A stretch of 64,000 nt of DNA from Lentisphaera marina (GTDB lineage: Bacteria; Verrucomicrobiota; Lentisphaeria; Lentisphaerales; Lentisphaeraceae), in the NCBI RefSeq assembly GCF_028745505.1, contig NZ_JAQZZL010000001.1, positions 1,054,001-1,118,000 on the forward strand. The letters are read 5' to 3'. A program made the translations under genes and the position numbers. Each line of letters begins with the position of its first letter. Position 1 is the first letter of the stretch. Under the pieces are notes generated by a model, which was given only the letters and a program-made list of their open reading frames with translations, ran no database searches and was not told where the DNA came from. Below, in pieces: positions 25,569-34,332 of the stretch.

Positions 25569-27194
25569 TTATTTAGTTTTAAATACTGAAGCAGGTAGTC
25601 CTTCTTTATTGTAGAGGTTAGCACTTTTGGCATTTGCTGCCCATGCATAGCGTACTTCTACAGGCTTAGAAATTTCTGGATGAGAAACCTCAACTTGATT
25701 TTTTGAAATTATTTTTGCTGTGGCCCATTTCCAGACATTATCAGCACCTTTGATTTGGAAGTGCTGTAATTCTTCTTTAACTTCGACAACGGGATCAAGT
25801 AAAACTTTCTTTCCTGTCATTAGGCCAGAGCCGACATGATCAAAATCGATGATGATTTTCGAGCCTGAAATAGTACTAGATTTGTAGAGAGGGCCACTAT
25901 GAGCTGGAAGTTTTTTGCCATAGCTTTTTGCAAGAGCCCAAAGAGAAAGGCGTTTACCAGCATCGACTTTGTTATGAGGGTGGATATCGTTAGCTTCACC
26001 AATATCATTGAGTACAGCTATACCTGTATTAGGGACAGTAAGCGCTGTTAGCAATTGTTGATTAATCACATTAACCCAACCGTCATTATCGACTGGCTGT
26101 TCTACTGGATTTCTAAATTGAGCGAGTTGGCAGAAGTAGAAGTCTAGACGATCTTGCTTCCATGCAGTTCTCCAACCTTCGATTAAAGCAGTGAAATGTT
26201 TTTGATAATTTTCGTTTTGGTATTTGGCATTTGATTCACCCTGGTACCAAATAGCGCCCTTGACTGCATAGGGGACGAGAGGAGCAATCATGCCATTGTA
26301 AAGCGTAGAAGGGATGCGATTGCTTTTTGCTGGATCGGCAAGCATGCGCGGTTTGCGCTGATTAAATTTTTTGCCTTTTTCTTTAGCGACTTTTTTCTTT
26401 TCTTCCCATTCGAGTAATTGTTTTTTGTGTAATTCTTTAGCTTTTTCAGGAGTCCACCACTTGTTAGCTTTATCGAGTTTAGCAACTTTTTCTGCAACAT
26501 AAAAGTTTTTGAGTTCCTCGTTAGTTTGGTATTTAGCCATGGGAACCCAAGGTTCTACTAAAGTGCCGCCCCAAGCGCATTTAATGAGTCCAACGGGAAC
26601 GTTGAGGGACTTGCGAAGTTCGCGAGCAAAGAAATAGCCTGTAGCAGTGAAATTGATACTGTTGGCAGGTGCGACAGGAAGCCAGTTGCCATTAATGTTT
26701 TTTAATTCAGCATCTGGAGAAACTTCTTTTTTAACTTCGATTTGACGGAAAAGTGGGTCATTTGCCGTTTCGATTTCTTTTTTTACGTATTCAGATATAG
26801 GATTGTAGAAAGGGTCACGAGCAGGCTTTGTAAGTTGTGTGAGCTTCCAGTCCATGTTTGACTGGCCCGAGCAGATCCAAACTTCGCCAACCAAGATGTC
26901 TTTGACGGTAATAGATTCAGCGCCACTTTTTACGCTAAGTTGACGTGATTCTTCTGAGGCGGAAAGCGAATCTAATTTAATCATCCATTTACCATCAGAA
27001 TCAGCTTTAGTGCTTTTTGTTTGTCCTGCAAATGAGACTTCGATCTCTTGTCCAGAGTCAGCCCAACCCCAGATAGGGACGGCTTGGCCACGTTGAAAGA
27101 TGGCGCCATCAGAAAAGAGTTGGTGAAGTTTAATTTCAGCAGAGAGCTGGAATGAGCAGAAGAGGGCAAAGATTGCCATAAGAAGTTTATTCAT
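25569..27194 (-). CDS. Sialate O-acetylesterase family protein, secreted
   Basis: SGNH-type carbohydrate esterase that removes acetyl groups from glycans, acting outside the cytoplasm. A signal peptide (residues 1-19, ending Q-L-S-A-E) precedes a beta domain. The nucleophile motif G-Q-S-N-M is at about 113-117, W-Y-Q-G-E-S-N-A in the middle, and the catalytic D-I-H-P-H-N-K near residue 405. At 541 aa it fits the family. It has its own terminator. Such esterases are typical of polysaccharide-degrading PVC bacteria; the substrate is not predictable. Confidence 0.92.
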   Translation of the reverse strand: MNKLLMAIFALFCSFQLSAEIKLHQLFSDGAIFQRGQAVPIWGWADSGQEIEVSFAGQTKSTKADSDGKWMIKLDSLSASEESRQLSVKSGAESITVKDILVGEVWICSGQSNMDWKLTQLTKPARDPFYNPISEYVKKEIETANDPLFRQIEVKKEVSPDAELKNINGNWLPVAPANSINFTATGYFFARELRKSLNVPVGLIKCAWGGTLVEPWVPMAKYQTNEELKNFYVAEKVAKLDKANKWWTPEKAKELHKKQLLEWEEKKKVAKEKGKKFNQRKPRMLADPAKSNRIPSTLYNGMIAPLVPYAVKGAIWYQGESNAKYQNENYQKHFTALIEGWRTAWKQDRLDFYFCQLAQFRNPVEQPVDNDGWVNVINQQLLTALTVPNTGIAVLNDIGEANDIHPHNKVDAGKRLSLWALAKSYGKKLPAHSGPLYKSSTISGSKIIIDFDHVGSGLMTGKKVLLDPVVEVKEELQHFQIKGADNVWKWATAKIISKNQVEVSHPEISKPVEVRYAWAANAKSANLYNKEGLPASVFKTK

Positions 27195-27271
27195 GTGTGT
27201 CCTATTCTTAATTTTTATTAGTAGTGTTATAGGTATTATGTTTGTCAGAACTCAAATCTTACAAATTTTAT

Positions 27272-27301
27272 AAAAAAAGACTAAAGTTTTATCTTAGCCT
27301 T
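27272..27301 (-). terminator. Probable terminator after cysK
   Basis: On the minus strand an imperfect stem AGGCTAAG/CTTTAGTCT with one bulge is followed by seven T, 15 nt after the cysK stop. Confidence 0.55.
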
Positions 27302-27315
27302 AATTAAGTAGAAAA

Positions 27316-28245
27316 TTACATTTTGTAATCTTCAAATAACCATGTGGATAGGTAGCGTTCACCAGTGTCAGGTAAGATACATACGATTTTTTTACCTTTG
27401 TTTTCGGGACGTTTTGCCAATTCGAGAGCAGCAGTCATTGATGCACCGCAGGAAATCCCACAGAGAATGCCTTCTTTTTGCGCAAGTTGACGAGCGGTTT
27501 CGCCAGATTGTTCATCGTTTACCTTGATAACTTCATCCAGTAATTCAGGATTCATGACACCTGGGATGAAGCCTGCGCCAATGCCTTGGATCTTGTGTTT
27601 GCCTGGGCCTTCACCACTAAGTACGGCAGATGTTTCAGGCTCAACAGCAACGATTTTTACATTTGGTACTTCTTTTTTGAAAGTTTTAGCACAACCAGTG
27701 ATAGTGCCACCTGTACCAACACCTGCTACAAAGAAATCGAAGTCGCCGTTCATGTCGGCAATGATTTCTTTAGCCGTAGTTACTTCGTGAATTGCGGGAT
27801 TGGAGGGATTCTCGAATTGTTGTGGAATCCATGCACCATCGATGTCTTCTGCGAGTTCCGCAGCTTTGTTAATAGCTCCTTTCATGCCATCAGCACCAGG
27901 AGTAAGGACGAGTTCAGCGCCAAAAATTCGCATGAGCTGACGACGTTCGACTGACATAGAGTCAGGCATGCAGAGAATGAGTTTATAGCCGCGAACAGCG
28001 CAAGTCATGGCAAGGCCAATTCCCGTATTCCCTGAAGTGGGTTCAATCACAGTCATTCCGGGTTTGAGTGTGCCGTTGGCAATGGCATCATCAATCATAG
28101 CTTTTGCAATACGATCTTTTACACAAAAACCAGGGTTTGAGGATTCTGTTTTTGCATAAACTTCTGCATAGGCACCCTCGGTGAGTTTGTTGATTTTTAC
28201 AAGTGGTGTGTTCCCACATAGTTCGAGTACGTCGTTGGCTTTCAT
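27316..28245 (-). CDS. cysK: Cysteine synthase A (O-acetylserine sulfhydrylase)
   Basis: PLP enzyme making cysteine from O-acetylserine and sulfide. The PLP lysine lies in N-P-G-F-C-V-K-D-R, where most homologues have N-P-G-G-S-V-K-D-R; the substrate loop E-P-T-S-G-N-T-G and the cofactor loop G-V-G-T-G-G-T-I-T-G are standard. At 309 aa it is full length. It overlaps the upstream GHL10 gene by 4 bp (ATGA), so it is the last gene of a coupled run that has no evident sulfur theme. Confidence 0.93.
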   Translation of the reverse strand: MKANDVLELCGNTPLVKINKLTEGAYAEVYAKTESSNPGFCVKDRIAKAMIDDAIANGTLKPGMTVIEPTSGNTGIGLAMTCAVRGYKLILCMPDSMSVERRQLMRIFGAELVLTPGADGMKGAINKAAELAEDIDGAWIPQQFENPSNPAIHEVTTAKEIIADMNGDFDFFVAGVGTGGTITGCAKTFKKEVPNVKIVAVEPETSAVLSGEGPGKHKIQGIGAGFIPGVMNPELLDEVIKVNDEQSGETARQLAQKEGILCGISCGASMTAALELAKRPENKGKKIVCILPDTGERYLSTWLFEDYKM

Positions 28246-29417
28246 TTTCTATCTCTCCTATAGTTGATGAGTTCTTGCGTAAGGTATGAATCTTTTTGGA
28301 TAGCGCCGAGGCTAAAGTGACTAAAGCCATGTACCATGGGGTCATATTCGCAGCGTTTCATTTGATTGATGAGTTCTTTGGGATCAGTGCGCCATGAAGC
28401 TAATCCGGGGACTAACTTTTTGTTAAGAGGATTTTGCTGCTTCCACCAATTGAGTAATGAGGAAAAGCGTTGTTGTGGCGCTGATTCGGGCCAATAGAGC
28501 TGTGGTGAGAGGTAATCAACCCAGCCTTCTCGAAGCCACCTGCGACTATCGCAAGCTAATTTGTCAAACGCGCTGGTGCCTTTGACGTCTCTAGGGTAGC
28601 CTGGTTTCCAAATGCCAAAGGGACTAATGCCAAATTCTAATTTAGGTTTGAGACGTTTAAGTCCTTTGTGAAGACTGTAGATTAATGTGTTGACTTGATG
28701 TCGACGCCACATCTCACGGTCCATCACTTTACTAGGCTTGGTTTTTAGATAAGCACTGTATTCTTTGTGGTCGGGAAAACCTGTGGGAGGTAAGAAATCT
28801 TTATATGGGTAGAAGTAGTCATCTAAATGGATACCGTCAAGTTTATAACGGCGTGCACAGTCAAGTATGACTGTTTGAACGTATTGGCGCACGGCTTTAG
28901 AGGATGGATTTAACCAGACATAACCTTTTTTTAAAGGTATGCACCAAGCTTTAGCTTTGCGCTGGAGTGAGTTGTGTGCGAGCGGTTCTTTTACAGTTGG
29001 GTGTTGAACTCGATAAGGGTTAAACCAAGCATGTATTTTGAGTTTGCGCTTATGGCATTCATCAATCCAATATTGCAGTGGGTCATAACCCGGATATTTG
29101 CCTTGGATACCCGTCAAGCGATCCGACCAAGGTTCAAATGCCGATTTATACAGGGCATCGCCATGAGGGCGTACCTGAAAGATAATCGTGTTGAGTCCAA
29201 GTTGAACGGCGAGATCTAAGAGTTTTCGACATTCCATTTGTTGTTGAGTAACACTTAATCCTTTGGCGCTAGGCCAATCGGTGTTGGCAACAGAGGCAAC
29301 CCAAGCAGCACGCATTTTAGATTGCCCCATTAGAGGACTGATCATGAGGCCAAGAAGACATAGAAATACAGCTCTCAAAAGGTTCTTTTGTTTTGAGGTT
29401 TGTACACAAGTCGCCAT
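28242..29417 (-). CDS. Glycosyl hydrolase-like 10 (GHL10/DUF187) protein, secreted
   Basis: TIM-barrel protein of 391 aa. A signal peptide spans about residues 10-32 (ending L-M-G-Q). The family start M-R-A-A-W-V-A-S-V-A-N-T-D-W-P is followed by I-F-Q-V-R-P-x-G-D-A-L-Y, H-A-W-F-N-P-Y-R, and D-G-I-H-L-D-D-Y-F-Y-P with the acidic residues expected in the active site. Related proteins act on peptidoglycan or other glycans. The stop overlaps the cysK start; the start is 3 nt after the trpD stop. Confidence 0.88.
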   Translation of the reverse strand: MATCVQTSKQKNLLRAVFLCLLGLMISPLMGQSKMRAAWVASVANTDWPSAKGLSVTQQQMECRKLLDLAVQLGLNTIIFQVRPHGDALYKSAFEPWSDRLTGIQGKYPGYDPLQYWIDECHKRKLKIHAWFNPYRVQHPTVKEPLAHNSLQRKAKAWCIPLKKGYVWLNPSSKAVRQYVQTVILDCARRYKLDGIHLDDYFYPYKDFLPPTGFPDHKEYSAYLKTKPSKVMDREMWRRHQVNTLIYSLHKGLKRLKPKLEFGISPFGIWKPGYPRDVKGTSAFDKLACDSRRWLREGWVDYLSPQLYWPESAPQQRFSSLLNWWKQQNPLNKKLVPGLASWRTDPKELINQMKRCEYDPMVHGFSHFSLGAIQKDSYLTQELINYRRDRK

Positions 29418-29420
29418 GTT

Positions 29421-30440
29421 CTAAACTTGTGTAGCTTCGCAAAGTTGATCAAGTATGCGAAGTGCGTAGCCACTATCGATGGATTTTTTAGCAAGTTCAA
29501 TACCTTCGCTAAGACTGTCGGCTTTACCCGATGAATAAATTCCTGCGCCTGCATTGAGCAAGACAGCATCGCGATATGCGGATTTATCACCTTTTAGTAA
29601 TGTGCGTAAAGCATCGGCATTATATTGGGGCTCACCGCCTTGGATATCATTTAATGAGGCCATTTTAAGGCCGAAGTCTTCAGGGCAGATTTGATATTCC
29701 TTGATCTGATCACCTTGGACTTCAAAAACTTTTGTGGGTGCACAGATCGAAATTTCATCCATGCCGTCACAGCCATGAACAAATAGCATGTGATCGACGC
29801 CAAGGACTTTTGCGCTTTCCGCTAAAACCTTGCAGTATTGTTCTGAGTAAACACCAATTAATCCGCGACGTACACCTGCGGGGTTGCACATGGGGCCGAG
29901 TAGATTAAATAGGGTTCTAACGCCAAGGGTTTTGCGTACCTCTATCGTATGTTTAACCGCAGGGTGAAGAAGTGGAGCAAAGAGGAAAGTCATACCGATT
30001 TCTTCTAGGCATTGGCTCATTTTTTCTGGAGTTATTTGAGTGTTGATGCCAAGGTGACTCAGTACGTCGGCACTACCTGATTTACTGGAGAAAGCTCGGT
30101 TTCCGTGCTTAGCTACGCTTACACCTGCACCAGCAGCGACAAAAGCTGAGCTCGTTGAAATATTGAAAGTGTGATGTCCATCACCACCCGTTCCAACAAT
30201 ATCGATAGCATTGGAGTCTTGGCACTTAACTTTGACGGCACCTTCACGCATGACTTGAATACAGGCAGCGAGTTCTTCAGCAGTTTCGCCCTTTGTATGC
30301 ATTGCGGTTAGCCATCCAGCTTTAAGGATATCGTTAGTTTCGCCACGGAAAATCTCTTGCATGATTTTACGTGTGAGTTCGGAAGTTAAATTGCGGCCAG
30401 CGCAAATTTCATTAATAGCAGTTTTGATTGAGTCAGACAT
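29421..30440 (-). CDS. trpD: Anthranilate phosphoribosyltransferase
   Basis: Transfers phosphoribose from PRPP to anthranilate in tryptophan synthesis. The PRPP motif G-T-G-G-D-G-x-x-T-F-N-I-S-T and K-H-G-N-R-A, plus G-P-M-C-N-P, are diagnostic; at about 340 aa it is full length. ATG 30440 is preferred; GTG codons at 30446 and 30449 are alternatives. The start overlaps the sixA 3' end by 8 nt. No other trp gene lies nearby. Confidence 0.92.
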   Translation of the reverse strand: MSDSIKTAINEICAGRNLTSELTRKIMQEIFRGETNDILKAGWLTAMHTKGETAEELAACIQVMREGAVKVKCQDSNAIDIVGTGGDGHHTFNISTSSAFVAAGAGVSVAKHGNRAFSSKSGSADVLSHLGINTQITPEKMSQCLEEIGMTFLFAPLLHPAVKHTIEVRKTLGVRTLFNLLGPMCNPAGVRRGLIGVYSEQYCKVLAESAKVLGVDHMLFVHGCDGMDEISICAPTKVFEVQGDQIKEYQICPEDFGLKMASLNDIQGGEPQYNADALRTLLKGDKSAYRDAVLLNAGAGIYSSGKADSLSEGIELAKKSIDSGYALRILDQLCEATQV

Positions 30441-30945
30441 GGTCACCACAGCGAGTTATCATTGGAGAATAAGCGGAAAGAGTTCGTCCCATAGCTTTGT
30501 GATTGTTAATGTCGACGCGCAGTGCGAAGAAATCACCAGAGTAGATGGGGTAGGGGTACTGACCATCTTCACCTTGGAAGAGTTGACCAAGTATATAGGA
30601 AATATCGGGTTCGTGTAAAATAACCAAGGCTGCTTGTTGATTTTTTGGATCAAAAGTGGAGAGGCAATTGAGAACATCGCTTAAGCCTGCTCCTGGGAGT
30701 AAGCTAGTGTCCATGTGGACGGGGATATCTCCAAAAGCATCTGAGATTATTTCTCCACTCATCCGTGAGCGATTGAAGGGGCCAGTGAAAATTCCGTGAG
30801 GGTGATAATCCATTTTTTTCATAAATTCACTTACGGCAAGGATGTCGCGTTTACCGGGGCCTGATAAGGGTCTTTCAGCATCGTACTGAACATTAGATTC
30901 TTCTAGAGCTAAGGCGCGACCGTGTCGCATGAGATAAAGGTACAT
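30433..30945 (-). CDS. sixA: SixA-like phosphohistidine phosphatase
   Basis: Histidine phosphatase superfamily protein of 170 aa. It begins M-Y-L-Y-L-M-R-H-G with the catalytic RHG at 7-9; E-R-P-L-S-G-P-G is the SixA hallmark, and the second catalytic His is in L-H-E-P-D-I-S. In E. coli, SixA acts on phosphorylated phosphotransfer proteins; the target here is unknown. A Shine-Dalgarno (AGGAGAG) precedes it, and it starts 14 nt after the upstream secreted protein gene. Confidence 0.85.
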   Translation of the reverse strand: MYLYLMRHGRALALEESNVQYDAERPLSGPGKRDILAVSEFMKKMDYHPHGIFTGPFNRSRMSGEIISDAFGDIPVHMDTSLLPGAGLSDVLNCLSTFDPKNQQAALVILHEPDISYILGQLFQGEDGQYPYPIYSGDFFALRVDINNHKAMGRTLSAYSPMITRCGDHV

Positions 30946-30959
30946 CTTATTTTGCTCTC

Positions 30960-31991
30960 CTATTTCGAACTAAATTTTAATTCTATTTCTTTCATAATGT
31001 GGTTAAAGTAATCAACACCTGCCACACTATCAGAAATTTCCATTTGAAGGATGGCGGCAATTATGCGACCGTTTTCTTCCCAAAAATACATGTGATCAAT
31101 ATATTGGACACCATTTCTCAAGGAGCGTACTTCCTTGCCATCAATGAAGACCTTTGGTTTGGGGCTGTATTTAATATCTCTTGAAGGTGGGCTTTTGAGT
31201 GTATACTCCATGGCTTCATAATTTTCTATAATTGAATTAACCACATACTTTTTTGTGGGCTCTAGTTTAGTGCCTGGTTTATAGACTTGGATCATAATAC
31301 TTGGAGTTAACTCACTTTTGAAGCGGTAGATGTTACAGTCTTTTTCACGATTTTTACTAAGGTTCAAGTCACGGGAGTAAGAAATTCTGACATCTTGATC
31401 TTCATAGTTTTGGAAGAGGTTTTTGTGCATGCTGACTTTGAGTTCTTTGCCATCAGCAGTTTTATAAACACCTTCTTCATTTTCATTGAGAGGGATTTCT
31501 TGGCCTTCGATGAGTACAGTATAATTACGTCTATTCTTCTTGCTTTCTACGGCAATTTCGCGCTGATAAATATTGATAATAAATAAAGGTTGTATATACC
31601 AGGCACCACCTACTTTACTGATGTGAATGGGGAAGCCGTATTCGATCATTTTGACACGTGCAATCTGATGTCGCTTAGTAATCATATTTTCATTTACGGA
31701 GAAAACCTTGCCATTCCAACGAAAGTTTTCACCTTCCTTGAGCCAATCAATATCGAGCTTGCTCAATTCGCGTTTGAGTTGATCTCTTTCTGCTTCATTC
31801 TTTTTTTCGCCAGTCCAAAGAACTTTGAGGTTGTGATGGTCGAGGCATAGAGCACGAAGGTTAGCTTCGTTTTTGTCGATCAAGGCATGGACAAAGCGTC
31901 GGACAAGTAATTCTGTTTCGGGCATTTTATCTTGCGCAGTGGCAAGTGAACACAAGAATGAGAAAAACAGTAGTACTCTAACTTTCTGCAT
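30960..31991 (-). CDS. Hypothetical secreted protein
   Basis: Not recognised. It is 343 aa with a clear signal peptide (residues 1-19, ending A-T-A-Q). The mature protein is mixed alpha/beta and rich in charged residues, with no lipobox, transmembrane segment or repeats. The N-terminal part (about 25-150, A-L-I-D-K-N-E-A-N-L-R) loosely resembles NTF2-like lumazine-binding domains; this is weak. It is the first gene of the run sixA-trpD-GHL10-cysK. Confidence 0.7.
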   Translation of the reverse strand: MQKVRVLLFFSFLCSLATAQDKMPETELLVRRFVHALIDKNEANLRALCLDHHNLKVLWTGEKKNEAERDQLKRELSKLDIDWLKEGENFRWNGKVFSVNENMITKRHQIARVKMIEYGFPIHISKVGGAWYIQPLFIINIYQREIAVESKKNRRNYTVLIEGQEIPLNENEEGVYKTADGKELKVSMHKNLFQNYEDQDVRISYSRDLNLSKNREKDCNIYRFKSELTPSIMIQVYKPGTKLEPTKKYVVNSIIENYEAMEYTLKSPPSRDIKYSPKPKVFIDGKEVRSLRNGVQYIDHMYFWEENGRIIAAILQMEISDSVAGVDYFNHIMKEIELKFSSK

Positions 31992-32110
31992 AAATGGAAC
32001 TCCAAGATTAATTCAATTCGTAGAACTTAATTGCGATTTATATTTTTGTTAGTCCACCTACATTGCTAGTAGATTATAAATAATATTTTTCTTCATAAGG
32101 TGAGGCATAA

Positions 32111-33190
32111 TTGTCGAATAAGCTATCAGATCCAGGTATTTATTTCCGTTGTAACTTCTGTTATAGCAATTTAAATGCGGAACAAGCTTTAGTGAAAACC
32201 AAAATTGCTTGCCCCCATTGTCACCGTCGTGTCACAGTGCCGAAGCCCTCTCTGGGTAGAGGACACCTAATGAAAGACTGGGAAGTTGTGCGCCTTTTGG
32301 GACAGGGGTCCATGGGTGAGGTCTATGAAGTAGTTGATAGCGCGGGGCATAAAGGGGCTATGAAAATAGTTCACCAAGACTGTATGAGTGAAGACGAGAC
32401 TCGTTATTTACAAGAAGAAGCGCAAATCCTACTGAAGTTGAGGCATAAAAACCTAGTTAGAGTCGAAGAAGCGGGTTTCGATGATTTACAATACTTTTTT
32501 GTGCAGGATCTAGTTGAAGGTAGAAATGTTGATTTAACTTTGAAAAAATATGGAGCATTGAAGTTGGTCGAAGCTTTGCGGATTTGTCGAGATGTGGCAT
32601 CAGCAATGGACTATTTATGGCGAGAAGGCAAGATTATTCATCGCGATATTAAACCTGAAAATATTATGTTAAGTCGAGAAGGGGTGGTCAAGCTCATGGA
32701 TCTAGGCATCGGCTTAACCCAAGAGCAGATTCAAAAAGAAGGTTTTGGGGCTGGGACACCTTATTACATGAGTCCAGAAATGATTCAAAAACCATCGGCA
32801 TGTGATTTTCGTAGCGATATATATTCTCTGGGAATAAGTTTAGTTGAAATGCTGACGACGCAAAAGCCCTATATGGCAGCAGGTCGTGAGGCTGTATTTG
32901 ATAAGATTCTGACTGAGAATGTAAATTTACAGCAGTTAAACTGTAGTAGGGAAACTAAAGATTTTGTAGCTAGGATGATTAATCGCAATGTCAAAAAGCG
33001 TCCTTCATCCTGGAGTGAATGTGTTCAATTTTTTGAGACTTTGATTAAATTAGAGAATCAGGGTTCATCTAGAAAAGAGCATCAATACGTTTATGATTTA
33101 GCTGAAGATAAAACCTTTTCCATACAGTATTACCTGACTTTATTCGCTTTCTTTATCTTCTTATTTACCCTGATTTATTTTTTGTTTTAG
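32111..33190 (+). CDS. Zinc-ribbon Ser/Thr protein kinase with C-terminal membrane anchor
   Basis: Hanks-type kinase of 359 aa. It starts at TTG behind a strong Shine-Dalgarno (AAGGTGAGG). The N-terminal zinc ribbon has C14-x2-C17 and C34-x2-C37 followed by V-T-V-P. The kinase domain (about 55-315) has G-Q-G-S-M-G, Lys85, HRD 177-179 and DLG 197-199 instead of DFG. The chain ends in a hydrophobic tail (about 340-359), so it is likely tail-anchored with the kinase facing the cytoplasm. Domain order and start codon match the kinase at 21028, but the extracellular part is missing. Confidence 0.9.
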   Translation: MSNKLSDPGIYFRCNFCYSNLNAEQALVKTKIACPHCHRRVTVPKPSLGRGHLMKDWEVVRLLGQGSMGEVYEVVDSAGHKGAMKIVHQDCMSEDETRYLQEEAQILLKLRHKNLVRVEEAGFDDLQYFFVQDLVEGRNVDLTLKKYGALKLVEALRICRDVASAMDYLWREGKIIHRDIKPENIMLSREGVVKLMDLGIGLTQEQIQKEGFGAGTPYYMSPEMIQKPSACDFRSDIYSLGISLVEMLTTQKPYMAAGREAVFDKILTENVNLQQLNCSRETKDFVARMINRNVKKRPSSWSECVQFFETLIKLENQGSSRKEHQYVYDLAEDKTFSIQYYLTLFAFFIFLFTLIYFLF

Positions 33191-33228
33191 AGCTGAGGAA
33201 TCTCAGCTCTAATAAGGGTCTTATTTTT
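33189..33228 (+). terminator. Possible terminator after the zinc-ribbon kinase
   Basis: Perfect 9-bp inverted repeat AGAGCTGAG/CTCAGCTCT (33189-33210) includes the end of the kinase stop codon. A second small hairpin AATAAG/CTTATT with T run follows. The first stem has no T run of its own. Confidence 0.4.
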
Positions 33229-34153
33229 GTGGCTGAGCCTTCTTTTGCGCGATCATTTGAGTGATCTGCTTTTTTATGTTTTTGGCCATGGAGGCACTTT
33301 GGCTATTGGCATCTATTGCAATCACTTCATCCATGAGTTTGTCAGCTATTTGCAAAACACCTTCTTTTCTAGGATCATAGCATTTCAGTTTAGCTAAGAG
33401 CGCTTTCTGTTTATTTTCGCCACTTAATTGATGTTTGCTAATAAAGTCATCTACCATTTTTTCTGCTTTGGAAATGTCGCCTTGTCGAGCAATTTGAACC
33501 ACTTGTCCAGCTAATGCTTTAAGCGAACTTTTTAGTTCGTAGGCTTTTTTGAAACCAGTTGTGTCTTCAGGGTCTGCAGCAAAAATCATTTCCATTTCAG
33601 CTTTATAGTGAGAGTTGAGTTCTTGTGGAATGGACTCAAGTGCGATAGCAAGTTTTTTTGCTTGTGCAATACCAGAAGTTTTTTTAGCCTCAGCGAAAGC
33701 TTGTTTAATTTTCTGACCCTGTCCAAGTAATTGAGTTAAGTGCTTGTTGTAAGTAGCGGGTCCTCCAGCTTGGTAGCCTGTTTTGGCAAAGGGACGCCCC
33801 TCTGCATCCATGACTAATATGGTGGGGTAGCCTTGTATTTGATAAGTGTTTTTAAGCTTTTCATTTTGTGCCTTTATTTCATCGCTCTGCACTTTTTTTT
33901 GTGGGTAGTCGATTTCTACAAGTATGAAGTGCTGATTGGCAAAATCACTGAACTCTTTGTGATCAAAAACTTCTTCTTTGAGTCGGATACACCAACCACA
34001 CCAATCAGTACCAGTGAAATCTACGAGAAGAGCTTTGTTTTCTTTGCTAGCCTTTTGTTTAGCAGCTTCGAAATTTGTTTCCCAGCCATCACCTCCAGCG
34101 AATAAATTTAGAGATAAAAATAGACAAAGTGCGAGAGATAAAAACTTTTTCAT
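33221..34153 (-). CDS. Secreted thioredoxin-fold protein
   Basis: A signal peptide (residues 1-18, ending N-L-F-A-G) precedes a thioredoxin domain with W-C-G-W-C, between the usual W-C-G-P-C and the DUF255-like type, and the cis-proline segment G-Y-P-T-I-L-V-M. The C-terminal 150 residues are helical and unassigned. ATG 34153 is chosen because AAGGA lies 6 nt upstream; a TTG at 34159 abuts the Shine-Dalgarno. It is probably a periplasmic disulfide reductase. Its promoter region borders the insertion sequence. Confidence 0.85.
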   Translation of the reverse strand: MKKFLSLALCLFLSLNLFAGGDGWETNFEAAKQKASKENKALLVDFTGTDWCGWCIRLKEEVFDHKEFSDFANQHFILVEIDYPQKKVQSDEIKAQNEKLKNTYQIQGYPTILVMDAEGRPFAKTGYQAGGPATYNKHLTQLLGQGQKIKQAFAEAKKTSGIAQAKKLAIALESIPQELNSHYKAEMEMIFAADPEDTTGFKKAYELKSSLKALAGQVVQIARQGDISKAEKMVDDFISKHQLSGENKQKALLAKLKCYDPRKEGVLQIADKLMDEVIAIDANSQSASMAKNIKKQITQMIAQKKAQPQK

Positions 34154-34223
34154 AGACAATCCTTAGTTTTGTTTATACCCATAATAGGCTTGAGATCGTG
34201 AAATATCACTTAGAAATCAAGGC

Positions 34224-34253
34224 TTTTAATTGGTTCTTCACGGATTTGCGTGA
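34224..34253. repeat. Left end of the IS: target duplication plus inverted repeat
   Basis: TTTTAATT (34224-34231) is the target copy; the left inverted repeat starts at 34232 with GGTTCTTCACGGATTT. Confidence 0.93.
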
Positions 34254-34272
34254 TTTGCAATAATTAGTAAAA

Positions 34273-34332
34273 AAGTCGTTCTCATGATTAAGTTTGATTT
34301 ACCACAATTAAACAAAATAAAGAGAACGACTT
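34273..34332 (+). promoter_or_regulatory. Inverted repeat covering the transposase ribosome-binding region
   Basis: AAGTCGTTCTC (34273-34283) pairs perfectly with GAGAACGACTT (34322-34332), whose last base abuts the transposase ATG. A transcript entering from outside would contain both arms and could hide the initiation region; one starting inside the 38-nt loop would not. This is an inference from position. Confidence 0.6.
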
